Assembly (NCBI GenBank): GCA_948567375.1 | Contig: OX419755.1 | Location: 10,793,001 to 10,857,000, forward strand | Length of the DNA: 64,000 nt | Source of the DNA: Lunularia cruciata | Taxonomy: Eukaryota; Streptophyta; Marchantiopsida; Lunulariales; Lunulariaceae | Reading direction: 5' to 3' | Shown here: positions 46,931-59,032 of the stretch, piece by piece | Numbering within the stretch: position 1 is the stretch's first letter | Layout: every line of letters begins with the position of its first letter | The notes under the pieces: model-generated | Databases searched by the model: none | What the model was told of the DNA's origin: nothing | What the model saw: the letters and a program-made list of their open reading frames with translations, nothing else | Made by a program: the position numbers and the translations under genes

Positions 46931-47573
46931 TCTTTTCATTGAGCCATTTGGCCTAGACACCTTTCTATTCAGCACCCATATTTCAGATTTGGTCTAAAAA
47001 CCACCCCCCTCACTTCAAAAACTCATTATTCTCTGCACAAGAACGATCTCTCTCTAATTTTTATGGCAGCAGGTAGGATACAATGCTCTGAATTTTCTTG
47101 GAAATTTTCTCGACAATTCACTGAAAATTGAAGAAATAGCAGACTCTGTACAATTTTCCAAAGAGCATGCAGTTGCGGGAGCACTTTACCCTATCAACTT
47201 TCAAAAATTCTAGCCCAGTGCGCATAGAAGCTCTCACAATAATTTCAAGTGTGCTAACTGAAAGATAACCCAAGCTATCATGTGTAGAAATCTCAAGTCC
47301 AGATCTCAAACTTGAGATTTTGCCCAAAATCACCTTAATCCCCAAAATCTGTAATCCACCTCACACAATCTCTCCAATTCCTCTCATGTGTACAAGATGT
47401 ACAAAATCACCTCAAAGACATCATAATGAACTACAGGGTATACAAATGGATCTTGGTTCTCTAACATAAGTTCAGCCCTCTCCTCTCCTAATGTTCTCTC
47501 CAAGTGAGCTCTCATAGCCTCCTTCTGCCTAATGTAGAATTGGACGCGGAACATTATCTTGCCTTCTAGAGAG

Positions 47574-47595
47574 GTCCCGGCAACGGAACCAAAAA
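47574..47595 (-). other. Primer-binding site of the younger gypsy element
   Basis: Directly inside the 5' LTR, the minus strand reads TTTTTGGTTCCGTTGCCGGG. It resembles the Asp-tRNA-type site of Athila/Tat elements (TGGCGCCGTTGCCGGGGA) but differs in the three bases after TGG. The tRNA assignment is an inference. Confidence 0.55.
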
Positions 47596-48289
47596 TGTGA
47601 GCCGGTCTGTCTCTCACTCAGGATGAACCTCTGATGGCTATTATGGTACCGCACCATGGACTAAGAAGGCAAGGAACCCCAACTCCATCATACTCCTCCA
47701 AGGCTAACACTCCAAGACTCAAGACATTGCTCACTAGAGAACTCAATGAGAGAAAGAGATAGTTGCAAATGAAAGGATGATGAGTACCTCCTCACCCCTT
47801 GTTTATATACTTGTGAAATAGTTACGTACCAAAGTTACTAATTACCATAGTAACTCAAGTTACTAGACTAAAAGTCAAGTAAAGTCAAAAAGTAGAAAAG
47901 AATATCCACTCACATGGGCATATTCCCCTAAGCATGTGGTCTTATCTTGACCCAACCACTAAGTCAAGGATTTCTTCACATGGGTTATCCTTGGACTAAA
48001 GAAGAATCCAAAACAAAAAGGCTTGCGGGCCCAAGAGTTCTCAACTCTTTTCTCAAAGCCAAACACCTAGGAATAATACCAAGTCAACATACTAAAATCC
48101 AAAATAGTGGTGCTCATCTTTTCTACTTCCTCTAAAGTAAGGTCCCATCTATCTTAGCTATGACTAACTTTAGCTAATCATGACTAATATAGAACCATCC
48201 TTTATCTCTATATAAATAATATCTCTTAAGTACTTGTAATACCAAGCTAAATATCACAATACCACACACATGCACAAATGGGTGTTACA
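47596..48289 (-). mobile_element. 5' LTR of the younger gypsy element
   Basis: 694 bp, nearly identical to the LTR at 39728-40422. Right boundary: GGGTGTTACA, followed by the target duplication GATC. Confidence 0.9.
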
Positions 48290-48290
48290 G

Positions 48291-48897
48291 ATCAAGTGTG
48301 AAAAATTTCAATGGACTTAGAAATACTGGTTGGGAGATTTGAGTGACATTTTGAGGAAGGGTCAATTCTATAGAGTAGAGATCTTATGCAGGAGGAGTTT
48401 GAGAGCAACAAAAAGCATGTTTGAGTGTTTAGATTCATCTTGGGAACATGGAGGGTCACCAAGAGTGGAAATCAAGGCTATGCAAGGTTCCATAAGGGTT
48501 TGAGGTGATTTTAGGGGTAGATTTGAGTAAAAGAGAGTGTTGAGAGGATCCAAAAACCTATGCCACTTGGAGGAAAGAGTGAGTCTAAGTGCTTTCTATG
48601 TTGAGAGAAGGAACATAAGGCAATTTCATTTCCATTGACCTTTGAGAGTAAGAGATTGAGAGAAAAGAGAGCTTACTTTACTTGGGTTTTCATGTTGGAC
48701 CTTCTTTACCAAGATTGAGAGGGAGAAGATCTAAGACCAAGGAGTTGTGTGAGGTTTGTGGAGTTGAAGGACTTCCAAAAGGACATGAGTGTAGTGAAGT
48801 AAAAGCACTTTTGGAGACTTTGGTGAAGGATCTTGGAGAGAGTCTTAGTACATCTATAGAAATACTCCCACCTTCATTAGCTAGTTGTCAAGATTAG
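48291..48897 (+). pseudogene. ORF1 (zinc-knuckle) remnant of the older gypsy copy
   Basis: Plus-strand counterpart of the extra ORF at 46263-46930. YWLGDLSDILRKGQFYRVEI near 48322-48380 ends at a TGA (48501-48503) in the same place as in the younger copy. The C-terminal part is at 48682-48897 (KTKELCEVCGVEGLPKGHEC). The CCHC-knuckle part between them is mutated and contains stops. The nested element interrupts the leader just before it, at 39727/48290. Confidence 0.65.
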
Positions 48898-49130
48898 TGA
48901 TGGAGATAATCTTTTAACTTATGAATAAACTATCCATGAGAGTTTGATTAATATGCACTCTAGGGTTTGATGTTGCTATAGAAATCTTGGAGTAACCTGA
49001 ACCTTTTGTGTTCCCTAAGTTGGATTTTTCTCAAATGGTGTTAGTCATGTACATACTCTATTAGTTATAGAGTGAGAGAGAAAAACAAGAAAAAAAAATT
49101 GATAGAAAAGAAAGATAGTGAGGGGTTAAG

Positions 49131-50965
49131 ATGGGGAAACTTCTAGTTTTCTTTGGCAAGGATGGAGAAGATGTGGAGGCCTTTGTGTGAGATTTCAAGA
49201 GAGCTTGCATAGGAAACAATGAGAGGAGGAAGAATGAGTGGCCCTCATTATTACCAGATTTCTTTGAGGATGCAACACTAACATGGTATGAATCAGAATA
49301 CCAAAAAAGAGAGAGGAGAGATGGGGAAGATGAGTCTTGTGAGACTTTGACTTTAGCACTCATTGAGAACTTTCTTCTTGATGAGAGTTATGAGAGATGA
49401 TGAGTGAGGTTACCTTTCTCAAGCAAGGAGATGAAGAGAAAGTGAGGGTCTATGTGGAAAGAGTGGAAAAGTTAGAGTCTAGATTTCGTATAGTGTTGAG
49501 GATGAGTGGAGATGATGTGGAGACTACTATGATTGGCATAAGGGCCATGCTCACCAAGAATTTTATGGGAGGATTGAGACCACAAATTAGAAGTAAGGTG
49601 AGATATGAGAAACTTTCTTCCAAGGTTGAAGTTATCAAGATTGTAATTTGTATGGAGGAGAGTTTAGAAGGAGATGAGAGTGATTTGGTGGTGAAGGAGG
49701 TTGTGCATCCTCCTCAAGGTTACAAGTATGGTGGAACTTCTGATACTTTGGTGGCAAGGGTTGCACCATAAGTTTGAGTTGCTCCAATTCTTGCACCTCC
49801 ACCAAAGGATCCACTTCAAACCATCACATAACAACTTGCGGATCTCAAGATCAATGTGGTGCAACTATGGGAGACAAGAGAGGTGGATCAGAATGTAGGG
49901 AGAGGGCCTAGGAGTTATGGAAACTATCCATATAGAGGAGGCCAACCAGCCAACAATTTCAATGATAGAAATTGTTTTGGTTGTGGAGGAAGAGGCCATA
50001 TCCAAAGGAATTGCCCAAATTCCACTTACCATGGAGGAAGGGGTTATGAGGGAGCCAATAGAGGGAAAGAGGGAGGTAGTGAAACCCAAGTGGCTCCTAA
50101 TCCAAAAAAAGGTAAGGGGATAGCATCCATAGATTTGGTTGAGATCAAGTATGAGAAGGGAGAGTGCTCAAACTCCAAGGGTCTTGATTTGGAGCTTTTG
50201 GCACAAGAGAAGAAGAGAGTTCATTTTGCAGAGGATGTTCACCCTTCTCATGGATTTACTCCAAGCACAGATACTCCTATGTCTACTAGGAACACTCGCA
50301 CCTCAACACCATCAACAACAAAGACTCCAAGGAAGAAGTTGGGGATGGTGGATTTCTTCATTCAAAGCAACAATGGAATTACAATGTGTTGGAGGATGTT
50401 GGTAGCCACAAGGCTAACATCACAGTGGGCCAATTGATTGCTTTGAACCTTGCCTTCAGAAAAGAGCTTAGAGGTGGTTTGAGTTCTACAAGGAGCAAGA
50501 GGAAGAAGAAGGCAAAAGCTCTTGTATCAATAGGGTTGGTAGATGCCAACCAACACCATGAGAGGCTTGTGAATATGCCTCCAAGATTGATGTGAGAGTG
50601 AATGGTCACAACATCAAGGATGCATTGGTTGATGGAGGATCAGCAGTAAATGCCATGTCAAAAAGGTTGATGAAGAAGTTGGGTATGCTACCCTCAAGAC
50701 CTTCAACATTTGTGGTGAGCATGGCAAACAAGCAACAATTTTGACCAATAATGGTGATGGATAAGGTGATAGTTTCAGTTATGGGAGTTCAAAATCTCAT
50801 GACTTTCCAAATCTTGAAGGATTCAAGCTATGACTTACTTCTTGGAAGGCCATGGTTGAGAGCAACATGCACAATTGATTGATGGCACAAAGGGTACTTG
50901 AGGATTGGGCCATCAAACCATAGAGTCACAGTTCATGTGACTAACACCACCAACACTTCACATTA
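49131..50965 (+). pseudogene. Gag, nucleocapsid and protease of the older gypsy copy
   Basis: Gag starts at the ATG at 49131. A TGA replaces an Arg codon early on (FV*DF), and a frameshift follows near 49396. The capsid continues at 49397-49771, followed by private stops and the shared in-frame TAA at 49829-49831. The NC-protease frame 49856-50437 carries CFGCGGRGHIQRNC. The protease VDGGSAVNAM lies near 50621-50650 in a shifted frame. Non-functional. Confidence 0.85.
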
Positions 50966-53935
50966 AGAAACACCATCTTTTGATTATTGGGAATCAGATT
51001 CTGAAGAAGGAGCTTCAGGTGTGGACACAAGCATGGAAGAGGAGACTTCCACGGAGGAGGATGAATCTGAATCTGATTCAGATGTGTATCCTTTGTGTGC
51101 TATGGATTTTGCACCTAAGCCAGAGGTTTTGAAGGACCCAGATAAATCACCATTGACACTTGAGGAGGTAGAGAGAAGTTTATCTACCCTCAAGTATGGC
51201 CAAAATGTTACCAAGGAGGAGAAGGTGAGATTTGAGGAGATTTTATGCAAGTTCATCCATGTGTTACTTTTAGTTACAAGGATTTGAAGGAAGTCACCTT
51301 GGAGGAGCACAAGATAGAGGTGGAATCACATGCATGACCAATCTGCCAAAAGCAACGTTGCATTAGCCCAGCAATATCTTTGGTTGTGAAGGAGGAGATT
51401 GATAAGGTTAAGGAGGCTGGATTTATCTTTGAGGTAGAGAATTCAGAATGGGTGTCTCCAATTGTCATTGTGAAGAAAAAGAATGGTAAGCTTTGGGTAT
51501 GTGTGGATTACAAGAAGCTCAATGCTGTTACCAAGAAGGACTACTACCCATTGCCATTCATTGATGAGATCTTGGAGGAGGTTGGAGATCATGAGAGGTA
51601 TAATTTTGGAGATGGTTATAGTGGATATAACCAAATAGAGATTGCACCAGAGCATCAATAATTCACCACACCTTGGGGAACTTAGGCTTTCAAGGTCATG
51701 CCTTTTGGGCTTTGCAATGCTCCAGCCACATTCCAACGGTTCATGAACAAGGTATTTGAACCTTTCATTGGGAAATTTGTGAGACTTTATTGATGACTTT
51801 TGTGTCTATAGGAGCAAGGAGGAGCACTTTGAGCACCTAATCAAGGTCTTGCAATGCTTGGATGAGGCAAATGCATCACTCAACCCAAAGAAGTGCATTT
51901 TTGGATGTGAAAAAGGTCTAGTTTTGGGGCACATCATCTCCAAGGATGGAATAGCAGTTGATCATGAGAATGTGAGGAAAACCTTGAACCTTCCATTCCC
52001 TTCAAGCTTGACAAATATACACCAATTCTTGGGGATGGTTGGGTACTATAGGAGGTTCCTCTTCTCATTTTCCAACAAGGTTTATGCATTGACCATCTAC
52101 ATGAAGAAGGGTGTAGATTACATGGTGATTTTGGAGGACAAGGAGGCTCTCAAAGCTTTTAAGGAGCTCAAGCAATCCCTTGTTGTAGCTCCAATTCTTG
52201 CTAAACCTAATTGGAGTAAGCCTTTCATCCTCTACACTAATGCTTCTAATGTAGCTATAGGATGCACTCTTAGTCAATTAGACCAAGATGGGCATGATCA
52301 TCTAATAGCTTATGCTAGTAGGCAGATAGTTTCAGGAAAAAAGAACTACTCTATCATGGAGAGAGAAGGGTTGGCAGTGATCTTTGGTCTCAAGTAGTTT
52401 AGGCACTACTTGATTGGAGGGAAAGCCACCATAATCACAGATCACAAGGCTTTGAAGTACATCTTCAACAAGCCTAATGTTGAAGGAAGACTAGCAAGGT
52501 GGATGATACTCTTGTCTGAGTATGATTACACCATTGAGGATAGGCCAGGAAAAAAACATTCAAATGCTGATTTGTTATCTAGAGCCTATGCTCATGATGG
52601 AGATGAGCTAGTGGATGATTCCTTCCCGAATGAGGAGCTCATGAAAATCTCAATCACTCAAGAGGTTCCAATGGAGTACAAGGAGATTGTGGATTTTGTG
52701 ACAAGAGGTAACTATCCAGAAGGAATGCATGCTAGGGAGAGGAAGGCCCTTGCAGCAAGATCTAGACCTTACACAATGCTAGAGGATATTTTTTTTCACC
52801 AAGGAGCAGATGGTCTACTTTGAAGAGCAGTGGATAAGGGAGAGTCTATCCTAGTTAGAAAGGAGTTTCATGAAGGTTTAGTGTGTGGAGTACACTTTGC
52901 AGGAAAGGTGATTGTTTTCAAGATTCTAGATGCAAGTTACCATTGGAGAAGGATTTTCAAGGATTGTCTTGATTATTGCAAAACTTGTCATATTTGTCAA
53001 GCTTTTGCTAGAAAGTCTACATCCACTCCACCACTTAGATCAATTCCATTGCTACAACCTTTTGAGAAGTGGGGAATTGATTTTGTAGATCCTCTCAATA
53101 GAACCCCGAGGAACAATCTGTACATTGTGGTAGTTACTGATTACTTACCAAGTGGGTTGAGGCTAGACCATTAAGGGACAAGAATGAAGATGAAGTTGGT
53201 TGATTTCTTTATGAATGCATTATCACTAGATTTGGATGCCCTTTGGAGTTGGTTTCTGATAGAAGAGGACAGTTTACAAGAAGCATTACTACAACCATGC
53301 TACAACATTTCTCTATCACTCATAGAGTAACTACATCCTATAAGCCAAATTCCAATGGCTTGGCAGAGAGAACCAATCAGACCTTATGCATGATGTTGGC
53401 CAAAGATGTAGAAATGGAGGGGGCTAAACATCATTAGGACACGAGGATTCATGCAGTTTTGTGGGAGTATAGAACAACCATGAAGACTTCCACCGGATAT
53501 TCTCCATTTCAATTGGTATATGGTATTGAGTCTACCCTACCTATTCACTTTGATCTTTCTACCTTCCAAAGCATTCATAGGAGATTGAAGAAAGCACAAG
53601 GAGATAATGCAGAGAAGTCAAGGAAGGAATAACTCATGGAGTTGGAAGAGGCAAGAGCAGTTGGTATGGTTCAAGTGGAGCAAGCCCAAAGGAAACAAAA
53701 GGAGAGCTATGACAAGAGGCAAGGCAAGAAGAAGGTGGAGCCTTTCAAAGAAAGTGATTGGGTAATGTTGTTTGATTCTATTCAGTTCAAGAGAGTGCAA
53801 AAGAAGTTTTTGCTTGAGTACTTTGGACCTTTCATAGTGGAGAAGGTGTGGGGCAATTACACTTATGATCTCAAGGAGTTGGGAGGAAGACACCTTGATA
53901 GGATTAACCATGATAAGTTGAAGATATATCATTGA
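50966..53935 (+). pseudogene. Reverse transcriptase, RNase H and integrase of the older gypsy copy
   Basis: The same polyprotein as in the younger element, broken into seven frames (51021-51287, 51380-51661, 51849-52397, 52410-52823, 52830-53174, 53243-53437, 53636-53935). RT keeps VSPIVIVKKKNGKLWVCVDY; the FIDD region near 51790 is shifted. RNase H: FILYTNASNVAIG, with the first catalytic Asp replaced by Asn. Integrase: CKTCHICQ, GIDFVDPLN, and ELVSDRRGQF with the second Asp intact. It ends with the GPF module (LEYFGPFIVEKVWG). Useful mainly as an outgroup for reading the younger copy's mutations. Confidence 0.9.
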
Positions 53936-53989
53936 AGGTAGAGAGACCTTCACTTTGAGGACAAAGTGAAAACTTATTCCAGGGGTAAA

Positions 53990-54673
53990 TGTAACACCCA
54001 TTTGTATATGTGTGTGGTATTGTGATATTAAGTTTGATATTACAAGTACTTGAGAGATATTATTTATAAAGGATGGTTCTACATTAGTCATGATTAGTTG
54101 GAGTTAGTCATAGCTAAGATAGAGGGGACCTTACTTTAGAAGAGGTGGAAAAAATGAGCACCACTATTTTGATTCTAGTGTGTTGACTTGGTATTATTCC
54201 TAGGTGTTTGGCTTTGAGGAAAGAGTTGAGAACTCTTAGGCCCGTAAGCCTTTTTGTTTTGGATTCTTCTATTGTCCAAGGATAGCCTATGTGAAGGAAT
54301 CCTTGACTTAGTGGTTGGGTCAAGATAAGATCACATGCTAGTGGAATATGCCCATGTGAATGAATATTCCTTTCTACTTTTTGACTTTACTTGACTTTTA
54401 GTCTAGTAACTTGAGTTACTACGGTAATAAGTAGCTTTGGTGTGTAACTATTTCACAAGTATATAAACAAGGGGTGAAGAGAAACTCATCATCCTTTCAT
54501 TTGCAACCATCTCTCTCTCTTATTGAGTTCTCTATTGAGCAATGTCTTGAATCTTGTAGTGTTAGCCTTGGAGGAGTATGATAGAGTTGGTGTTCCTTGC
54601 CTTCTTAGTCCATGGTGCGCTACCATGATAGCCATCAGAGGTTCATCTTGAGTGAGAGACAAGCTGGCTCACA
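53990..54673 (+). mobile_element. 3' LTR of the older gypsy element
   Basis: 684 bp, from TGTAACACCC to GCTGGCTCACA, with a TATATAAA box at 54460-54467. It is preceded by a weak purine tract (CAGGGGTAAA). At 54674 it abuts the gag of a third copy, with no target duplication. Confidence 0.88.
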
Positions 54674-57366
54674 GGTCTCAATCCTCCCGAAAATTCTTGG
54701 TGAGCATGGCCCCTATGCCAATCATAGTAGTCTCCACATCATCCACACCCTTCCAACAATATGCAAAATCTGGACTCTAACTTTTCCACTCTTTCCACAT
54801 AGACTCTCAGTTTCTCTCCATCTCCTTGTTTGAGAAAGGTTACCTCACTCATCAATCTCTCATAATTCTCATCTGAGAGAAAGTTCTCAATGAGTGCTGA
54901 AGTCAAACTCTCCCAAGACTCTTCTTCCCTATCTCTCCTCTCTCTCTCTTTTGGTATTTTGACTCATACCATGTAAGTGTTGCATCCTCAAAGAAATCTG
55001 GTAATAATGAGGCCCACTCATTCTTCCTTCTCTCATTGTTTCCTATGCAAGCTCCCTTGAAGTCTCTCACAAAGGCCTCCACATCTTCTCCATCCTTGCC
55101 AAAGAAAACCAAAAGTTTCCCCATCTTAACCCCTCACTATCTTTCTTTTCTCTCAATTTTTTTTCTCTTTTCTTTTCTCTCACCCTATAACTAATAGAGT
55201 ATATACATAACTAACACCATATGAGAATAATCCACTCTAGGGAACACAAAAGGTTCAGTTTGCTCCAAGATTTCTATAGCAACATCAAATCATAGAGTGC
55301 ATATTAATCTAACTCTCATGGATAGTTTATCCATAAGTTGAAAGATTATCTCCATCACTAATCTTGAGAACTAGCTGATGAAAGTGGTAGTATTTTTGTA
55401 GCTGTACTAAGACTCTCTCAAAGATCTTTCACCAAAGTCTCCAAAAGTGCTTTTACTTTACTACACTCATGTCCTTTTGGAAGTCCTTCCACTCCAAAAC
55501 CTCACACAACTCCTTGGTCTTAGATCTTTTCCCTCCCAATCTTGGTGAAGAAGGTCCAACATGCAAACCCAAGTCAAGTAAGCCTCTCCTTTCTCTCAAT
55601 ATCTTGCTCTCAAAAGTCAATGGACATGAAGTTGCCTTATGTCCCTTATCTCCACATAAAAAACATTTAGACTCACTCGTTCCTCCAAATGGTGTAGGTT
55701 TTTGGATCCTCTCAACACTCTCTTCAATTCTATTCTAAACTCTCTTCTCCTTAAAACCCTTATAATCACCTCAAACCCTTGTGGAACATTGCATAGCCTC
55801 AATTTCCACTCTTGGTGACACTCCATGTTCCCAAGATGAATCTAAACACTCAAAGATGCTTTTTGTTGCACTCACACTCCTCATGCATGAAATCTAAACT
55901 TTGCAGAATTGACACTTTCTCACAATGTCAATCAAATCTCGCAACTAGAATCTCAAAGTCCTCTAAAAATTTTCAAACGTGATCACAACTCTAGGAAATT
56001 CCTCCTTGAAAAATTTCAAATCTTTTCATTGAGATATTTGGCCTAGGCACCTTTCTATTCATCACACATATTTCAGATTTGGTCTAAAAACCACTCCCTT
56101 CTCTTTAAAAGTTTATAACTCTCTGCTCAAGAATGATCTATGTCTAATTTTTGGGTCAACACGTAGGATACAATACACTTAATTGTTTGGAAAATTTCAC
56201 CACAATACACTAAACATTTAAGAAATGTCAGACTCTGTATAATTTTCCAGAGAGCATGCAGTTGCGGAAGTAGTTTACCCTATCAACTTTCAAAAATTCT
56301 AGCCCAATGCGCATAGCAACTCTCACAATAATTTCAAGTGTGATAACTGAAGGATAACCCAATCTATCATATGTAGAAATTTCAAATCCAGATCCCAAAC
56401 TTGAGATTTTGTCCAAAATCACCTTAAACCCCAAAATCTACAATCCACCTCACACAATCTCTCCAAATCTTCTCAACTGTAGAAGATATACAAAATCACC
56501 TCAAAGACATCATAATAAATTACAAGGTATACAAATGGGTCCAAATTCCCTAACATAAGTTCAGCTCTCTCCTCCACTAAAGTTCTCTCCAAGTGAACTC
56601 TCATAGCCTCTTTATGTCTAATATAAAATTCTACACGGAACATTGTCTTGCCTTCTGGAGAGGTCCCATCAACGGAACCAAAAATGTGAGCCGGTTTGTC
56701 TCTCACTTAAGATGAACCTCTGATGGCTATCATGGTAGCGCACCATGGACTAAGAAGGAAAAAACCCCAACTCCATCATACTCCTCCAAGGATAACACTC
56801 CAATACTCAAGACATTGCTCACTAGAGAACTCAATAAGAGAGAGATAGTTGCAAATGAAAGGATGATGAGTACTTCCTCACTTCTTGTTTATATACTTGT
56901 GAAATAGTAATGCGTCAAAATTACTAATTACCATAGTAACTCAAGTTACTAGACTAAAAGTCAAGTAAAGTCAAAAAGTAGAAAGGAATATCCATTCACA
57001 TGGGTATATTCCACTAGCATGTGATCTTATCTTGATCCAACCACTAAGTCAAGGATTCCTTCATAGGGGCTATCCTTGGACTATAAGAGGATCCAAAACA
57101 AAAAGGCTTGCGGGCCCAAGAGTTCTCAACTCTTTCCTCAAAGCCAAACACCTAGGAATAATACCAAGTCAACACACTAGAATCCAAAATAGTGGTGCTC
57201 ATCTTTTCTACCTCCTCTAAAGTAAGGTCCCCTCTATCTTAGCTATGACTAACTCTAGCTAATCATGACTAATGTAGAACCATCCTTTATAAATAATATC
57301 TCTTAAGTACTTGTAATACCAAGTTAAATATCACAATACCACATACATGCACAAATGGGTGTTACA
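54674..57366 (-). mobile_element. Third gypsy copy, 5' part only, minus strand
   Basis: On the minus strand: 5' LTR (57366-56685, 682 bp), primer-binding region, leader, ORF1 remnant (about 55960-55375) and gag remnant (55124-54674, starting MGKLLVFFGKDGEDVEAFVR). All pol and the 3' LTR are missing, cut at 54673/54674 by the older element's 3' LTR. The gag frame breaks after 55124-54903, and part of the capsid region (near 54755) is deleted. Confidence 0.85.
56685..57366 (-). mobile_element. 5' LTR of the third gypsy copy
   Basis: From TGTGAGCCGGTTTGTC to GGGTGTTACA. It is more diverged than the LTRs of the younger element. It is followed by CACTAG, unrelated sequence. Confidence 0.85.
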
Positions 57367-58570
57367 CACTAGTCTAGGAACCAAACATCTATGGTTCAAA
57401 CTCTTTTATGCATAATCTAGAAGTGTGGGCAGATTTTACCAAACAATGACCAACAAAACTCATCTAAATTAACTAAACTCACGCCATCAAGCTAGCTTGT
57501 TGGCCTTCATAGCCCCTCATAGCACATTGCCTCAAAGCCTCTAAATGTCAAAATTCACCTCTACCAAATCTGATGTAAATTTGACATAACTCCTCTATAA
57601 TTGGCTAATTGCCAAATCCTCCACTAATCTTCACTTGAGCTAAATTGGAAGTATGGGGATCTCCAAATCTCTAATTTGAGGAGATTGGTTCCCAACTCCA
57701 CTTTCAATTTTGAACTTTAAGCTCAATTTGAAGCAGATCAACTTGATTTCACCTCTTGAGCTCAAATTGAACACTATTGTCTAAATGGACTCCATTCTCA
57801 AAAATTTGGCCTATGCTTCCATACACCATTTGCCTCACTACCAAATTTGCATCAAATCACGTAGAGCTTTTGCACACAATCACTCTTAAGGAAATCTAAA
57901 CCACAATCAAAGTACCAATAATCTGCTCGGCTTGGAGATACCACCAACACTCTCAATTCTTGCACCTGATTTTCCCCCTTGTCTCTCACTTCTCTGATGT
58001 AATCAATTCTTCTTCAAATCAAATCACACTCAAACATATAAATACTTTATCATTCACTCAACATTCTGCCAACACTTTGCTCTTGATTGCAATCAAGTTA
58101 CACATGCTCTAGCTAAGAGACTCTAGGTGATATTCACCGGCCGCTATCCACCATAGCCAAGAACTCAAATGCTCCACATCAAAGAAGTGAGCTCTCTAGA
58201 GCTACACTTTGAAGGTATACCCCTCTTCTCAACCTAGGTCTCCAGCCGTAATGGCACCATTGACAACACATTTGATGTTGCAAATAATGCAAGTAACGGT
58301 GGGTCTTATCATGTGATCAATAACCCTAACATGAAATTGAACCATCAAAAATTTGTCCATGAGTAATTATTAAAATGCCTTTGACTACCAACACTACTAC
58401 CCCAGCATCCGAGAAATCTAGCTTTGACACCACAAATGTCATGATAGTGGGCCTTTGCTTATGGATACATAAGCCCACCTTGTCCATCACTTCATCTAAG
58501 GCAGGTTTTGCCTCTCTTCTTTGCACTTTCTTGTAGTGCTCTAGGTCCTTTCATGTTTTTCATTGCTTCT
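57367..58570. repeat. Repeat partly shared with 36.4-36.83 kb
   Basis: 57367-58000 has no gene or match that I can see. About 58020-58440 matches 36400-36825 (shared CACATCAAAGAAGTGAGCTC, and AGCTTTGACACCACAAATGT near the end). No coding capacity is evident. Confidence 0.5.
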
Positions 58571-59032
58571 TGTAATACCAAGAGCTAGCCATATGATCTA
58601 GATGTAAAATTTGGTTTGGTAATATCTAGAATGATTTTATACATGATGGTCAAAATAGATTAGATAGAAGTATCACCAAAAATGTACTTCTACCAATAGA
58701 GTAGAAACCAAAATAGACTTGCAAACCTTAGAACCAATAGCTAGACATATGATTTAAAGGTGAGAATTGGTTTGGTAATATCTAGAAGGATGTTACACTT
58801 GATGGACTAAATAGATCAAAAAGAGGTTTCACCAAAAGGGGACTTCTACCAATAGAGTAGGAACCAAAATATACCTAAAATCTTTGAAGGCAATTTCAGA
58901 GGCCTAAACGGATGAATTAGGCCTCAAAAATGTGCAAATTACCCCCTCCCCTCCCCCCCCCCCCCCCCCCCAAATGTAGGAAAGGCTGGCCTTCCCTCCC
59001 CTTGGTTTGTCTCATCAAGGGCTTTCCAATGG

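Larger units (their letters stand above)
39728..48289 (-). mobile_element. Younger full-length Ty3/gypsy element, minus strand
   Basis: 8.56 kb including a 727-bp solo LTR insertion. On the minus strand the order is 5' LTR (48289-47596), primer-binding site, leader, zinc-knuckle ORF1, gag, NC-protease, RT-RNase H, integrase, polypurine tract (40437-40423) and 3' LTR (40422-39728). The two LTRs (694 and 695 bp) differ at only about a dozen positions by eye, so insertion is fairly recent. GATC flanks both sides (39724-39727 and 48290-48293), a 4-bp target duplication. Tat/Athila/Ogre-type traits are the Asp-tRNA-like primer site, VDGG protease and the extra ORF upstream of gag. The lineage assignment is inference. 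Confidence 0.9.
38353..54673 (+). mobile_element. Older Ty3/gypsy element, split by a nested copy of itself
   Basis: 5' LTR 38353-39021 (its TG start now reads TA), leader 39022-39727, interruption 39728-48289, then leader/ORF1 48290-48897, gag 49131-49828, NC-protease 49832-50965, RT-RNase H to about 52600, integrase to 53935, a purine tract before 53990 and 3' LTR 53990-54673. Without the interruption it is about 7.8 kb. Its two LTRs differ clearly more than those of the nested copy, so it is older. No target-site duplication is seen (left flank CAATGC, right flank GGTCTC). This, and the change of flanking families, suggests recombination at its ends. Confidence 0.85.

Noticed and set aside
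50984-51736. Minus-strand frames at 50984-51310 and 51443-51736
   Set aside because: They are antisense shadows of the older copy's pol; the same shadows occur opposite the younger copy (42577-43441).
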